In this document: in pieces, positions 30,714 to 38,916 of the stretch | Layout of the letters: the number at the start of each line of letters is the position of its first letter | Position numbering within the stretch: position 1 is the first letter of the stretch | From: 67-14 sp020438345 | GTDB taxonomy: Bacteria > Actinomycetota > Thermoleophilia > Solirubrobacterales > 70-9 | Assembly: GCA_937872475.1 (NCBI GenBank) | Contig: CALMSY010000029.1 | Coordinates: 1 to 54,959 of the forward strand | Direction of reading: 5' to 3' | Length of the DNA stretch: 54,959 nt | Position numbers and translations under genes: made by a program | Notes under the pieces: generated by a model | Seen by the model: the letters and a program-made list of their open reading frames with translations, nothing else | Told to the model about the DNA's origin: nothing | Databases searched by the model: none

Positions 30714-32408
30714 CTATCCGAGCGGTGGCGGGACCCGACGGGGCCGGATCGCCTCGAACGCCGAAGCGGCCGCGAGCAGGTCATTGTCGCTCCAGGCCCG
30801 CCCGGCAAAGGTCAGGCCGACCGGCATGCCGGTGTCGTTCATCAAACCCATCGGCACAGTCACCGTCGGGATCCCAAGGTGACGAACGGCCACGTTGCCA
30901 TTGGCGACCCAGACCCCGTTCCTCCAGGCGAGATCAGCCGAGTCCGGGTTCACGTCGCAGTCGGCCGGCCCGACATCTGCCACGGCCGGGAAGAGAACCG
31001 CGTCCAGGTTCCGTTCGTCCATCCAGTCTTCGAGGTCGACCCGACGGGTTTCCTCGAGGCCCCGCAGCCCGGCCTCGAGTTCAGGCAACCGGTTCCAGGG
31101 AGTGATCCCCCTCCTGGCGATCTCCACGTACTCCTCCATGCCGATGGAAATGCCTCCCTCGCGGCTCGGCAAGGTGCCCGGCTCTTCGGGAAAGATCAGT
31201 TCTCCGTCTACCTGCTCGAGCCGGTTGAGGGCGGGATCATCGTTGACTCGAAGGAAGTCATCGAAGCCCCAGGCGGTCAGTTCTTTCAGTTCTTCTTCGA
31301 GGTATTCGGGGCGGACCAGGCCACGGGTGAAGATGGTTGGGCAGCCCGGCCGGTCTCCCTCGTAGTTGGAGATCACCGGGAAGTCTGTTTCGATCACTTC
31401 GGCCCCGGTGGCTTCCAGATCCCGTCGGGCATCTTCCCAGAGATCGATCACTGACTGCCTCGTTTCGATCTGCTCGCCACAGGGGCCCCAGAGCTCGGCG
31501 GTCTTCTCGCCGGTACCCGCCTCCGGGTCGGCGTTGATGTACATCCGGGGAATCGCGAATCGTCTGCCCGAAAGTGATTCGGACCCGCTGGCAAGCGCCG
31601 GGTATGAGTCGGGACGGATCTCCGAACTGGCCGGGATATCGATCCATTCCTGCATCCGCCAAAGGTCACCGTGGGTCTCGGGATCATCGGCGACGATCAC
31701 ATCGAGGACTTCAAGCAGGTCGGGCATGCTGCGGGCAAACGGAACGACGACATCCATGCCCGGGGTGAGCGGCCAGTTGCCCCGCACCGAGATCACTCCG
31801 CGGGATGGCGTGTAGGCACAAAGCCCGTTGTTCGAGGCGGGGCCGCGCCCGCTGGACCAGGTCTCTTCCGCAAGCCCGAATGGTGTGTAGCTGGCAGCGG
31901 TCCCGCTCCCGGCTCCGTTTGATGAACCGGACAGGAATGGCGCCGTCAAATAGTCCGGGTTGTAAGGACTCTCGGCTCGTCCGTAGGCACCGCGCTGCAT
32001 GCCGCCGTTTGCCATCGGTGGCATGTTTGTCTTGCCGAGGCAGATCGCCCCCCCTGCCCGCAGGCGCGCAACCGTGAACGCATCCCGCTGTGCGACCAGG
32101 TTGATGAAGGCCGGACTGCCGGAGGCAGCGGTCATGTCTTTGACCAGGTAGCTGTCTTTGGCGGTGTACGGGATCCCTTCCAGCGGTCCGAGAGTTTCAC
32201 CGCGGGCCCGGCGGGCATCGGACTCGGTCGCCTCGGTCAGGGCTCGTTCGTTTCGGACCACGACCGCGTTCAATGCGGCCGCGGTGTCCGGACCGTCACA
32301 GGCGTCAATCCGGACCAGGCACGCCTCGACCAGCTCGACGGCGGTTGTCCGGCCGGATTCCAGCGCCCCGCGCAGATCGGCGATTGATGCTTCAACCACG
32401 TTGATCAA
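30714..32408 (-). CDS. Amidase-signature family hydrolase
   Basis: Amidase of 564 residues. The catalytic lysine is in YTAKDSYLVKD, the cis-Ser in LSGSSNGAGSG and the nucleophilic Ser in the TWSSGRGPAS loop, which replaces the commoner TGGSIRIPAS, so the Ser-cisSer-Lys triad is complete. It has no signal peptide or GatA-type context and is probably a stand-alone amide or carbamate hydrolase. The first codon taken is TTG at 32408 (a GTG follows at 32399). The start lies 21 bases after the 3' end of tRNA-Lys on the same strand and overlaps a 14-bp palindrome. Confidence 0.85.
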   Translation of the reverse strand: MINVVEASIADLRGALESGRTTAVELVEACLVRIDACDGPDTAAALNAVVVRNERALTEATESDARRARGETLGPLEGIPYTAKDSYLVKDMTAASGSPAFINLVAQRDAFTVARLRAGGAICLGKTNMPPMANGGMQRGAYGRAESPYNPDYLTAPFLSGSSNGAGSGTAASYTPFGLAEETWSSGRGPASNNGLCAYTPSRGVISVRGNWPLTPGMDVVVPFARSMPDLLEVLDVIVADDPETHGDLWRMQEWIDIPASSEIRPDSYPALASGSESLSGRRFAIPRMYINADPEAGTGEKTAELWGPCGEQIETRQSVIDLWEDARRDLEATGAEVIETDFPVISNYEGDRPGCPTIFTRGLVRPEYLEEELKELTAWGFDDFLRVNDDPALNRLEQVDGELIFPEEPGTLPSREGGISIGMEEYVEIARRGITPWNRLPELEAGLRGLEETRRVDLEDWMDERNLDAVLFPAVADVGPADCDVNPDSADLAWRNGVWVANGNVAVRHLGIPTVTVPMGLMNDTGMPVGLTFAGRAWSDNDLLAAASAFEAIRPRRVPPPLG

Positions 32409-32415
32409 TTGATCA
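32402..32415. promoter_or_regulatory. 14-bp perfect palindrome at the amidase start
   Basis: TGATCAATTGATCA spans the TTG start of the amidase, between it and tRNA-Lys. It could be an operator, or pairing that hides the start. Confidence 0.3.
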
Positions 32416-32429
32416 CCCGGTCACTCAAG

Positions 32430-32503
32430 TGCCCCCTCTGGGATTCGAACCCAGGACTCACAGGTTAAAAGCCTGCAGCTCTAACCAACTGAGCTAAGGG
32501 GGC
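32430..32503 (-). tRNA. tRNA-Lys (anticodon UUU)
   Basis: A 74-nt cloverleaf on the minus strand. The acceptor stem GCCCCCT/AGGGGGC is 7 bp; the D-arm is GCTC/GAGC; the anticodon stem GCAGG/CCTGT (with one wobble) carries loop CTTTTAA with anticodon TTT; the T-arm CTGGG/CCCAG has loop TTCGAAT. The discriminator base is A and CCA is not encoded. Confidence 0.97.
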
Positions 32504-32509
32504 CCGGGG

Positions 32510-32515
32510 AGCTTA
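32510..32515 (-). promoter_or_regulatory. -10 box of tRNA-Lys
   Basis: TAAGCT on the minus strand ends six bases before the mature tRNA 5' end, so transcription should start at or next to it. The preceding bases nearly match the promoter at about 50003-50026. Confidence 0.5.
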
Positions 32516-32518
32516 ACT

Positions 32519-32550
32519 GCAAGTCGGCGAGGCGAAGCTCGCCGACTTGC
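32519..32550 (-). terminator. Hairpin between purH and tRNA-Lys
   Basis: A perfect 13-bp stem, GCAAGTCGGCGAG with CTCGCCGACTTGC, encloses a 6-nt loop, five bases after the purH stop. It likely ends the purine transcript, and its distal arm overlaps the -35 region of the tRNA promoter. Confidence 0.65.
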
Positions 32551-32555
32551 TCACC

Positions 32556-34151
32556 TCAATGCCGGAAGTGCCTGTGCCGGGTGAAGACCATCGCGGTCTC
32601 GGTTTCGTCACAGGCTTCGATCACTTCGGCGTCCCGCTTTGAGCCGCCAGGCTGGATAACTGAGGTCGCCCCGGCCTCGATCGCCAGGCTGGGTCCGTCC
32701 GCGAAGGGGAAGAAGGCGTCAGAGGCCATGGCACAACCGGCCAACAGGTCGTCGGCGGCTTCACCGTGGGCGTCGCGACACTTCTCGATCGAGACCCGGC
32801 TGGAATCAACCCGGCTCATCTGGCCGGCACCGATTCCGAGAGTCACCCCGTCCTTGGCGAGGACGATCGCGTTCGATTTGACGTGTCGGCAGACGGTCCA
32901 TGCAAAGAGCATGTCCTCCCAGGCCTGCTCGGAGGGCCGGGACGTTGTCACGACCTCCATCAGCTCCCTCTGCTCCGGCTCCCCGTCCCGGTCCTGGACC
33001 AGGATCCCGCCACGGACGCGCTTGATGTCCTTCTCGCGGGAGTCGGGAAAGGGAGTGGCCTCATCGGTGAAGATGCGGATGTTCTCCTTCTGCTGGAGGA
33101 TCTCCATCGCTTCCGGTTCGTAGCCCGGCGCGACCAGCACTTCGACGAAGTTCCTGTGGAGTGACTCGGCCAGGGGAACATCGATCACCTGGTTGATCGC
33201 GATCACGCCACCATAGGCGGATACCGGGTCGCAATCGCGGGCCCGTTCGTAGGCGTCGAGCCCGGAATCCCCAAGCGCGACCCCGCAGGGATTGTTGTGT
33301 TTGACGATTACGCAGGCCGGTCCTTCGAGATCGGCGAGTAGCTTGCGGCAGGAGTCGAGGTCAAGCACGTTGTTGAAGGAAAGAGCTTTTCCGTGGTGCT
33401 TTGACATGCCGGTCAGCACGTTGCTGTCAAGACCGACCTGCGAGTAAAGCGCCGCCCGCTGATGTGGGTTCTCGCCGTAGGAAAGGTCGAGCAGCTTCTC
33501 GAAAGCGAGCACCCGGTGTTCGGGGAATGCCTCGTAGGTCTCGGAGAACCAGTCCGAGATCGCGGCGTCGTAACGGGCGGTCTGGGCGAAAGCCTCGTTC
33601 GCCAGCCAGTGCCGGGTAGATGCGGAAACCTCGCCAGCGGTCTGGTTCATTTCTTCGATCACAGCGTCGTAGCACTCGGGCTTGACCAGTACCACCACAT
33701 CCTCATGGTTCTTGGCAGCGGCCCGGATCATGGTTGGCCCACCGATATCGATGTTCTCGATCGCTTCCTGGGGGCCAACATCCTCCCGGGCGATGGTCTG
33801 TTCAAAGGGGTAAAGGTTGACGCAGACGAGATCGATCGGCGGGATGTCCTCTTCGCCCAGGACCTCCATATGTGCAGGGTCAGAGCGCCGTGCAAGCAGT
33901 GCTGCGTAGATCTTCGGGTGAAGGGTCTTGACCCGGCCGTCCATGATCTCCCGCTGACCGGTGAATTCGGATACATCGATCACGGTCAGGCCGGCATCGC
34001 GCAGGGCCTGGGCGGTGCCGCCGGTGGAGAGGATCTCGACTCCGAGTTCGGCCAGACCCTTGGCGAAGTCGGCGATACCCGTCTTGTCCGAGACCGAGAC
34101 CAGGGCGCGCCTGACCTTGACCGGTCCGTTGGTCGGATCCATGTTGTCCAT
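32556..34151 (-). CDS. purH: AICAR transformylase/IMP cyclohydrolase
   Basis: Bifunctional enzyme of 531 residues for the last two steps to IMP. The N-terminal cyclohydrolase (MGS-like) domain has SVSDKTGIADFAKGL, ILSTGGTAQ and GRVKTLHPKIYAALL; the C-terminal transformylase has LSYGENPHQRAALYS, VIVKHNNPCGVAL, SNAIVLAKDG and IGAGQMSRVDS, ending near the FFPFADGP segment. ATG 34151 is preferred over an in-frame TTG six bases earlier because AGAGGG lies at the right distance. It follows purN by 45 bp. Confidence 0.97.
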   Translation of the reverse strand: MDNMDPTNGPVKVRRALVSVSDKTGIADFAKGLAELGVEILSTGGTAQALRDAGLTVIDVSEFTGQREIMDGRVKTLHPKIYAALLARRSDPAHMEVLGEEDIPPIDLVCVNLYPFEQTIAREDVGPQEAIENIDIGGPTMIRAAAKNHEDVVVLVKPECYDAVIEEMNQTAGEVSASTRHWLANEAFAQTARYDAAISDWFSETYEAFPEHRVLAFEKLLDLSYGENPHQRAALYSQVGLDSNVLTGMSKHHGKALSFNNVLDLDSCRKLLADLEGPACVIVKHNNPCGVALGDSGLDAYERARDCDPVSAYGGVIAINQVIDVPLAESLHRNFVEVLVAPGYEPEAMEILQQKENIRIFTDEATPFPDSREKDIKRVRGGILVQDRDGEPEQRELMEVVTTSRPSEQAWEDMLFAWTVCRHVKSNAIVLAKDGVTLGIGAGQMSRVDSSRVSIEKCRDAHGEAADDLLAGCAMASDAFFPFADGPSLAIEAGATSVIQPGGSKRDAEVIEACDETETAMVFTRHRHFRH

Positions 34152-34196
34152 TGTCAACCCTCTTTTTGCATTCGAAGCGTCCGGCGCCGGCCGGTC

Positions 34197-34838
34197 TCAC
34201 TTCCCTCTGGTGACGATCACCTTGCGGGGCTCGCCGTCGGCGATCCTAACCTCGCCACGGGCAATCATGCCGATCGCCTCGGGGTAGATCTCGTGCTCGA
34301 TCGCATGGATCGCGGTTTCGAGCTCGTTGCGGTCCCAATTTGCGGGAACTTCCACGGCCCGCTGGATGATCACCGGCCCGGTATCGGTCCCTTCGTCAAC
34401 GAAGTGAACGGTCACTCCGGTCACCTTCACGCCTTGTTCAAGCGCCTGCCCGATGGCATCAAGCCCGGGGAATGAGGGCAAGAGCGCCGGATGGACGTTG
34501 ACGATCCTGCCGCGGAACCGTTCGACGAATGAGGGTGAAACCAGCTGCATATAGCCGGCCAGGGCGACCAGATCCGCCCCCGTCGATTCGATCCAGTCGG
34601 CCATCGCCAGGTCCCGCGCCTCCCGGTCGGGAAAGTCATCGCGAGGAAAGACCGCGGTCGGCACTTTCGCCGAGGCCGCCCGTTCAAGCGCAAAGGCGCC
34701 GGGCTTGTCTGAACCCACCCCGACCACCTCGACCTCACCACGTCCATGGAGCCGGTCAAGAATCGCCTGCAGGTTGGTTCCACCACCGGAGGCCAGCACC
34801 ACAAGTGGAAAAGCCCGGGAAGAGTCCATGCCCGCCAT
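34197..34838 (-). CDS. purN: Phosphoribosylglycinamide formyltransferase
   Basis: GAR transformylase of 213 residues using 10-formyl-THF. VLASGGGTNLQAIL binds phosphate; LAGYMQLVSPSFVERF, the catalytic Asn/His in IVNVHPALLPSFPG, and GVTVHFVDEGTDTGPVI are the active-site blocks. ATG 34838 is used; an ATG three codons on is possible. It is first in a purN-purH pair. Confidence 0.96.
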   Translation of the reverse strand: MAGMDSSRAFPLVVLASGGGTNLQAILDRLHGRGEVEVVGVGSDKPGAFALERAASAKVPTAVFPRDDFPDREARDLAMADWIESTGADLVALAGYMQLVSPSFVERFRGRIVNVHPALLPSFPGLDAIGQALEQGVKVTGVTVHFVDEGTDTGPVIIQRAVEVPANWDRNELETAIHAIEHEIYPEAIGMIARGEVRIADGEPRKVIVTRGK

Positions 34839-34920
34839 CTTCCCAGTTCCGGTTCCGCCGGGAACGATCCTTTCAGGTGGCAGTTCATCCTGGCCAAGTC
34901 AGAAGGTTGCATTCGTCCGC

Positions 34921-34926
34921 TAAGCT
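34921..34926 (+). promoter_or_regulatory. Candidate -10 box of the surface-protein gene
   Basis: TAAGCT lies 16 bases before the leader ORF at 34942, with a predicted start near 34933. The 135-bp divergent gap with purN shows no other obvious element. Confidence 0.35.
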
Positions 34927-34941
34927 CCCCCTCCAAGAGGA

Positions 34942-34977
34942 ATGGATTATCCGACTATTTTGGGGGTTTCATCGTGA
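34942..34977 (+). CDS. Possible 11-codon leader peptide ORF
   Basis: ATG at 34942 encodes MDYPTILGVSS and stops at TGA 34975-34977, overlapping the GTG start of the surface protein (34974-34976) as GTGA. AAGAGGA lies directly before the ATG. It repeats the arrangement seen before sdhC and the SGNH gene. Confidence 0.35.
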   Translation: MDYPTILGVSS

Positions 34978-37013
34978 AGGGTCGATTGGGGATTGCGCTG
35001 GCAGCGTTCACTTCGGTGCTGCTTTTGGCTGGAGGTTTCGCCTGGGCCGCAACATCGGGATTGCTGAATCAGAGTTTTGAACAGGGATCAGGCAGCCAGT
35101 TGGACGACTGGCAGGTCCGCACCTACAGCTACAGCGGGTCGACTCGGAGTCAGGTCTACGGACCGGGAGAGGATCCGGTCCCCTGTGTGGCCGGCGACCC
35201 CTATGGCATTTGCGTGGTCAATGGCAGCGATACTTTCATGTCCCATAGCTGGCAGACGGACTCTGACACCGAGGTAACGGTGCCTGTTCTCGACGGTTCG
35301 AAGATGGTCCGCTTGGCCGGTCCATTCCGTCACAACGCAATCAGACAGATGACTGATGGTTTCGCGGTTGAGCAGACCTTCACGGTTCAGCAGGGAAGTC
35401 CGGTCGTCAATCTCAACTACAACCTTTTTACTTACGACTACTCCGGATTTGACGAGCTCTCTTTGCTTGTCCGGGTCACCTCTCCCGGGGAGCAGCCAAT
35501 TTCGGAGCGAATTCAGGGCGGTTTCAGTTCGGGCACCGACCTGAAGACCACAGGTTGGCGCTCAGCTGACATCGATCTGAGCGACTACGTCGGTCAGTCT
35601 GTGAAGTTGGAAGTCGAACTTCGCGGCACTTCAGACACGCTTTTCGGTAGCTGGGCATACCTCGATGCGGGTACAGCTCCGGAACCCGTCATTGATGCGG
35701 GTCAAGTTGGTGCGAGCGTTCCCGCCAAGACTCCCCAGGGCGAGAATCTGAGCTTCCACAAGTACGTGGATGAGTCGAGCAACCTCGTCTACTACACGCT
35801 GCCGAGTTCTCAAGTGCAACAGTTCGCAAACGGTTGCGTCCCCATGGACATTGATATTCCGTTGAACCCGGGACAGGGCTCGATTTCCAACGTGGTTCTT
35901 TATCACGCTGGAAGTAGCTACTCCACTTCCCATGTTTCCGCCAATCTGTGGCGAGCACACATTCCCTGTGTCAGCAATGGCTTCCTGAGCGTCGGTTACA
36001 CGCTTACCGAAGGTTCTGTCTCCCAGGACTTCATCATCCCGCTAGGGGGCGTGACCCTGATTGATCCTCAGGGAGTGATCTACGACAAGCAGACCTACAA
36101 CAATCTGCTCGCCCAGGGCAAGAGCGAGACTGACGCCAGGAACGGGGCTGCTCTTACTGGAGCAACCGTGACGTTGCAGCGTTCGGTCGGGGGCGAGTTC
36201 GTCAATGTCCTTTCCGGCGATCCCGGAATTTCACCGAACATCAACCCCGAAGTTACAGGTGCTGACGGCCTGTTCCAGTGGGATGTATCCGACGGCAACT
36301 ATCGGGTAAAGGTCACGAAACCCGGCTATCGCCCTGTCACAAGTCGCGTCGTGACTGTGCCGCCACCAGTCCTCGACTTGCACATTCCGCTGCTTCGTCA
36401 GGGTGGACCGGAGTTGGCACCGACGATCACCAGCAGCCCCGGCGCGGCCACTCTGGAAACCAGTGCCAGTTTTGCTTTCGCGAAGAACAGCAATGAGGCC
36501 CAGGAAGTGAATGGGTTCGAGTGCAGCCTCGACGGAGCAGCCTTTGAGTCGTGCTCATCTCCGAAGTCATACGGCGGCCTCTCGGTCGGAGCGCACGGCT
36601 TCTCGGTGCGGGCAGCCAACAGTGACGGTGTCGGACCGGCTGCGACTTATTCGTGGCAGGTCAACGGAGCAAACACGAGTACCGTCCGTTCACTTGGTCC
36701 GCTCAAGGTGACGCCCGGCAAGAAGGCAGTCAAACGGAGTCGTTCGGCCACCTTCACCGCGAAAGTCTCGAGTGTCGGCAATGCGACCGCGGACGGAATC
36801 AGGGTTTGTGTCGCCGCCCCGTCGAAGCTGGTTTCGATCAAGAAGTCATGTCGGACCATCGGTTCCCTCGCATCTGGAGACACGGGTACCGCGAGCTTCA
36901 AGGTGACCGTCAAGAAGAAGGCGAAGAAGGGCAAGAAGGCTGTCCTGAAATTCGTTGCGAGTGGCATGGATATCGCCGCAAGGCGAGCCCAGGCCAAAGT
37001 CAAAGTCAAGTAG
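34974..37013 (+). CDS. Large secreted multi-domain surface protein
   Basis: Exported protein of 679 residues from the GTG at 34974, which gives a good signal peptide ending near GGFAWAA. Residues about 30-230 are a carbohydrate-binding-like beta sandwich (LDDWQVRTYSYSG, LNYNLFTYDYSG, VGQSVKLEVELRG). About 370-480 contains a carboxypeptidase-regulatory-like segment (GATVTLQRSVGG ... YRVKVTKPGYRPVTSR). Then comes an Ig-like part with a Cys pair (FECSLDGAAFESC) and a C-terminal CARDB/DUF11-like domain (KVTPGKKAVKRSRSATF) ending in many Lys. No catalytic residues are seen. It is followed by a strong hairpin and a Wzy-type ligase gene, so an envelope role is likely. Confidence 0.75.
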   Translation: MKGRLGIALAAFTSVLLLAGGFAWAATSGLLNQSFEQGSGSQLDDWQVRTYSYSGSTRSQVYGPGEDPVPCVAGDPYGICVVNGSDTFMSHSWQTDSDTEVTVPVLDGSKMVRLAGPFRHNAIRQMTDGFAVEQTFTVQQGSPVVNLNYNLFTYDYSGFDELSLLVRVTSPGEQPISERIQGGFSSGTDLKTTGWRSADIDLSDYVGQSVKLEVELRGTSDTLFGSWAYLDAGTAPEPVIDAGQVGASVPAKTPQGENLSFHKYVDESSNLVYYTLPSSQVQQFANGCVPMDIDIPLNPGQGSISNVVLYHAGSSYSTSHVSANLWRAHIPCVSNGFLSVGYTLTEGSVSQDFIIPLGGVTLIDPQGVIYDKQTYNNLLAQGKSETDARNGAALTGATVTLQRSVGGEFVNVLSGDPGISPNINPEVTGADGLFQWDVSDGNYRVKVTKPGYRPVTSRVVTVPPPVLDLHIPLLRQGGPELAPTITSSPGAATLETSASFAFAKNSNEAQEVNGFECSLDGAAFESCSSPKSYGGLSVGAHGFSVRAANSDGVGPAATYSWQVNGANTSTVRSLGPLKVTPGKKAVKRSRSATFTAKVSSVGNATADGIRVCVAAPSKLVSIKKSCRTIGSLASGDTGTASFKVTVKKKAKKGKKAVLKFVASGMDIAARRAQAKVKVK

Positions 37014-38573
37014 TTGCCAGGAGTGGGTCCGGCCCGATCTGATCCGGGCCGGACCCGCCCTGAAACACCGCTCGTCCAACGAGCGCTCGATTCAAGCCTT
37101 GTCGTCACCCTGACGGCACTGACCGCGTCGATCCTTGATGGGGGCGGCTTCACCGACACATGGGTAATCGTGGTCGTTCTTGTAGCAGGCTTGGACCTTG
37201 CGCTCGCAACCGCACTTCGGCCAGATCGGGTTGTCCTTGTCCTGAAGCGGCCCATCGTGCTCGCCCTTATGGCGCTAACGGTGGCTGGAACCGTCAGCCT
37301 CCTGTGGAATCCGCTCCCGGCGGATGACGTCCTTCCCGGGATCCTGATGCCGGCAGCGCTGGCCGCATTGGTGGTCTACGGGTCTGCCGTCTTTCCGGAA
37401 AGACGGAATGTGTTCTTGCTCTGGTTGGCGCTGATTGCTGTTCTCGTCGCAATCTCGGGACTCTTTGGAGTTGCGTCAAAGAGCGAGATCTGGGCGAAAG
37501 TGCTCGGCGGAACCAGAAGGCCAGCAGGCACAGTGGAGTATTCGACCGCGCTCGCTCTGCTCCAGGTTGGCGCGATAGTCGTGTTGCTGAGGCTTGCCGG
37601 AACAGACAGGCGTTCGTTCCGGCTGGTCGCAGTTTGGGGTGTGGCGCTTGGGCTCTCTTCGATAGTTCTGACCCAGAATCGTCTCCTGGGCTTCGCCACG
37701 GTGCTGCTTTTGACGATCTGCCTGATACGACCGGGATTCACGCTGGGACTGAATCGAGGGGTTGCCAGAATACTCATCACCTGTTCGGTGATCGGCGGGT
37801 TAGCCTCAGCGGCAGTGCTGGGACTGTCAGGCCCAGGTGCGCCCTCTTTCGTGGTCGCACTGCTCGTCGCTGGCGGCTTTGCATTCGGAGCAGTTCTTGT
37901 CAGGCAGGGAGAAGGCCGAACAACAAAGCCAGGAGCTGGACAGGCAAGGCGGGCACTACTTGTTCTGGGGCTACTGATCGTTTCGGCGACCGTTCTTGTC
38001 GTGGCAAATGATGGAACGTCACGCAAGGGAGTTCAGAACAATCTGGGATTTACTCACGGAAGAGCCGCAACATGGGTTGACTCGGTCCCGACGTTTTTCC
38101 GGGAGCCGTTAATGGGTCATGGGCATGGGACCTATCTCACGGCCACAGCCATGGATCTGGAGGCGCCTTCCCGTTACGCTCACAACCTGCTTGTCGAGTC
38201 TGCGGTTGAGCTTGGCTTGATCGGGCTGGTCGCCGCATTGGTGGTAATCACCGATGCGTTCCGGTTGGCTTGGCAGCGACGTACCTCTTTCGGTGATTTC
38301 CCGCTGGTCCCCTACTTTCTGCTTTTCACCGGGTTGCTTCTCACGGATTGGGTCTGGCACATGTCCGCGTTGTCAGCGATCTGGGCCTTGGCCGCTGGGG
38401 CTCTCCTGTCGTCCCGGCAGATGTCGGTCAGCCAGTCGGGCTACCCGCCGCCGAAGCCCTCGGCGAGACGGGCGGGCGCCATGGCTCGCCATGAGTCGGT
38501 GATCAGGTCTTCGAGAAGGTCGGGTTCAATAGCTTCGAGGTCGATCAGAACAGCATTGAAGCCGTCAAAGTGA
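37014..38573 (+). CDS. O-antigen ligase/Wzy-type membrane protein
   Basis: Polytopic membrane protein of 519 residues with about 11-12 hydrophobic helices. The C-terminal half has the Wzy_C/O-antigen-ligase pattern: LGFTHGRAATWVDSVPTF, PLMGHGHGTYL and YAHNLLVESAVELGLIGLV, where the His in AHN and the preceding Arg are conserved. It probably polymerises or ligates lipid-linked sugars outside the membrane. The start is uncertain: TTG 37014 directly follows the previous stop, with GTG 37023 as an alternative, and a 12-bp hairpin lies inside its first codons. Its last 44 codons overlap the MmcQ-like gene on the other strand; this basic tail has no membrane helix. Confidence 0.72.
   Translation: MPGVGPARSDPGRTRPETPLVQRALDSSLVVTLTALTASILDGGGFTDTWVIVVVLVAGLDLALATALRPDRVVLVLKRPIVLALMALTVAGTVSLLWNPLPADDVLPGILMPAALAALVVYGSAVFPERRNVFLLWLALIAVLVAISGLFGVASKSEIWAKVLGGTRRPAGTVEYSTALALLQVGAIVVLLRLAGTDRRSFRLVAVWGVALGLSSIVLTQNRLLGFATVLLLTICLIRPGFTLGLNRGVARILITCSVIGGLASAAVLGLSGPGAPSFVVALLVAGGFAFGAVLVRQGEGRTTKPGAGQARRALLVLGLLIVSATVLVVANDGTSRKGVQNNLGFTHGRAATWVDSVPTFFREPLMGHGHGTYLTATAMDLEAPSRYAHNLLVESAVELGLIGLVAALVVITDAFRLAWQRRTSFGDFPLVPYFLLFTGLLLTDWVWHMSALSAIWALAAGALLSSRQMSVSQSGYPPPKPSARRAGAMARHESVIRSSRRSGSIASRSIRTALKPSK
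37025..37056 (+). terminator. 12-bp hairpin at the surface-protein/ligase junction
   Basis: GGGTCCGGCCCG (37025-37036) pairs perfectly with CGGGCCGGACCC (37045-37056). It starts 11 bases after the surface-protein stop but falls inside the first codons of the ligase gene, so it may work as an attenuator. Its outer arms match the terminator at 16577. Confidence 0.6.
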
Positions 38574-38824
38574 GCGGTTGCGAAAACCGCCGGGCCTTCG
38601 TTCTCGCAGAGCACCATTTTGGTGAACTCGTCTGGCACTCGCACCCCGACCACGTCCCCTTCCGGCGTGGCTTCGCCAAGTTCGTCTTCGTCCCTCGATC
38701 GAAGCGGCCGCTCCCATACGAAGGTCTTTCGTCGGACTTTCCAGGCCTGGTTTCCGTATGAAGTGCCCTCCTCTGCTTCAGGCAGGGCCCGCGCAATCCG
38801 TTCGACGTCGGCGATTGTTGCCAT
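38441..38824 (-). CDS. MmcQ/YjbR-family protein
   Basis: Small protein of 127 residues of the MmcQ/YjbR fold (related to the DNA-binding domain of some phage proteins, function unclear). The N-terminal ERIARALPEAEEGTSYG and the segment VRRKTFVWERPL are typical, as is the C-terminal LIDLEAIEPDLLEDLITDSW. The length is normal. The ATG has a TAGCTT box seven bases upstream. Its last 133 bp overlap the 3' end of the ligase gene on the opposite strand. Confidence 0.85.
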   Translation of the reverse strand: MATIADVERIARALPEAEEGTSYGNQAWKVRRKTFVWERPLRSRDEDELGEATPEGDVVGVRVPDEFTKMVLCENEGPAVFATAHFDGFNAVLIDLEAIEPDLLEDLITDSWRAMAPARLAEGFGGG

Positions 38825-38831
38825 CGCCTTG

Positions 38832-38837
38832 AAGCTA
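38832..38837 (-). promoter_or_regulatory. Leaderless -10 box of the MmcQ-like gene
   Basis: TAGCTT on the minus strand ends seven bases before the ATG. The gene lies 92 bp after the purF stop but has this promoter of its own. Confidence 0.5.
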
Positions 38838-38916
38838 ACAGAGCGATCTTCGTTGGTCGAAGGGGCAGGAGTGGCGCGACATGGCCAACATCAATGTCCG
38901 AATTGCTGAGTCCGCA

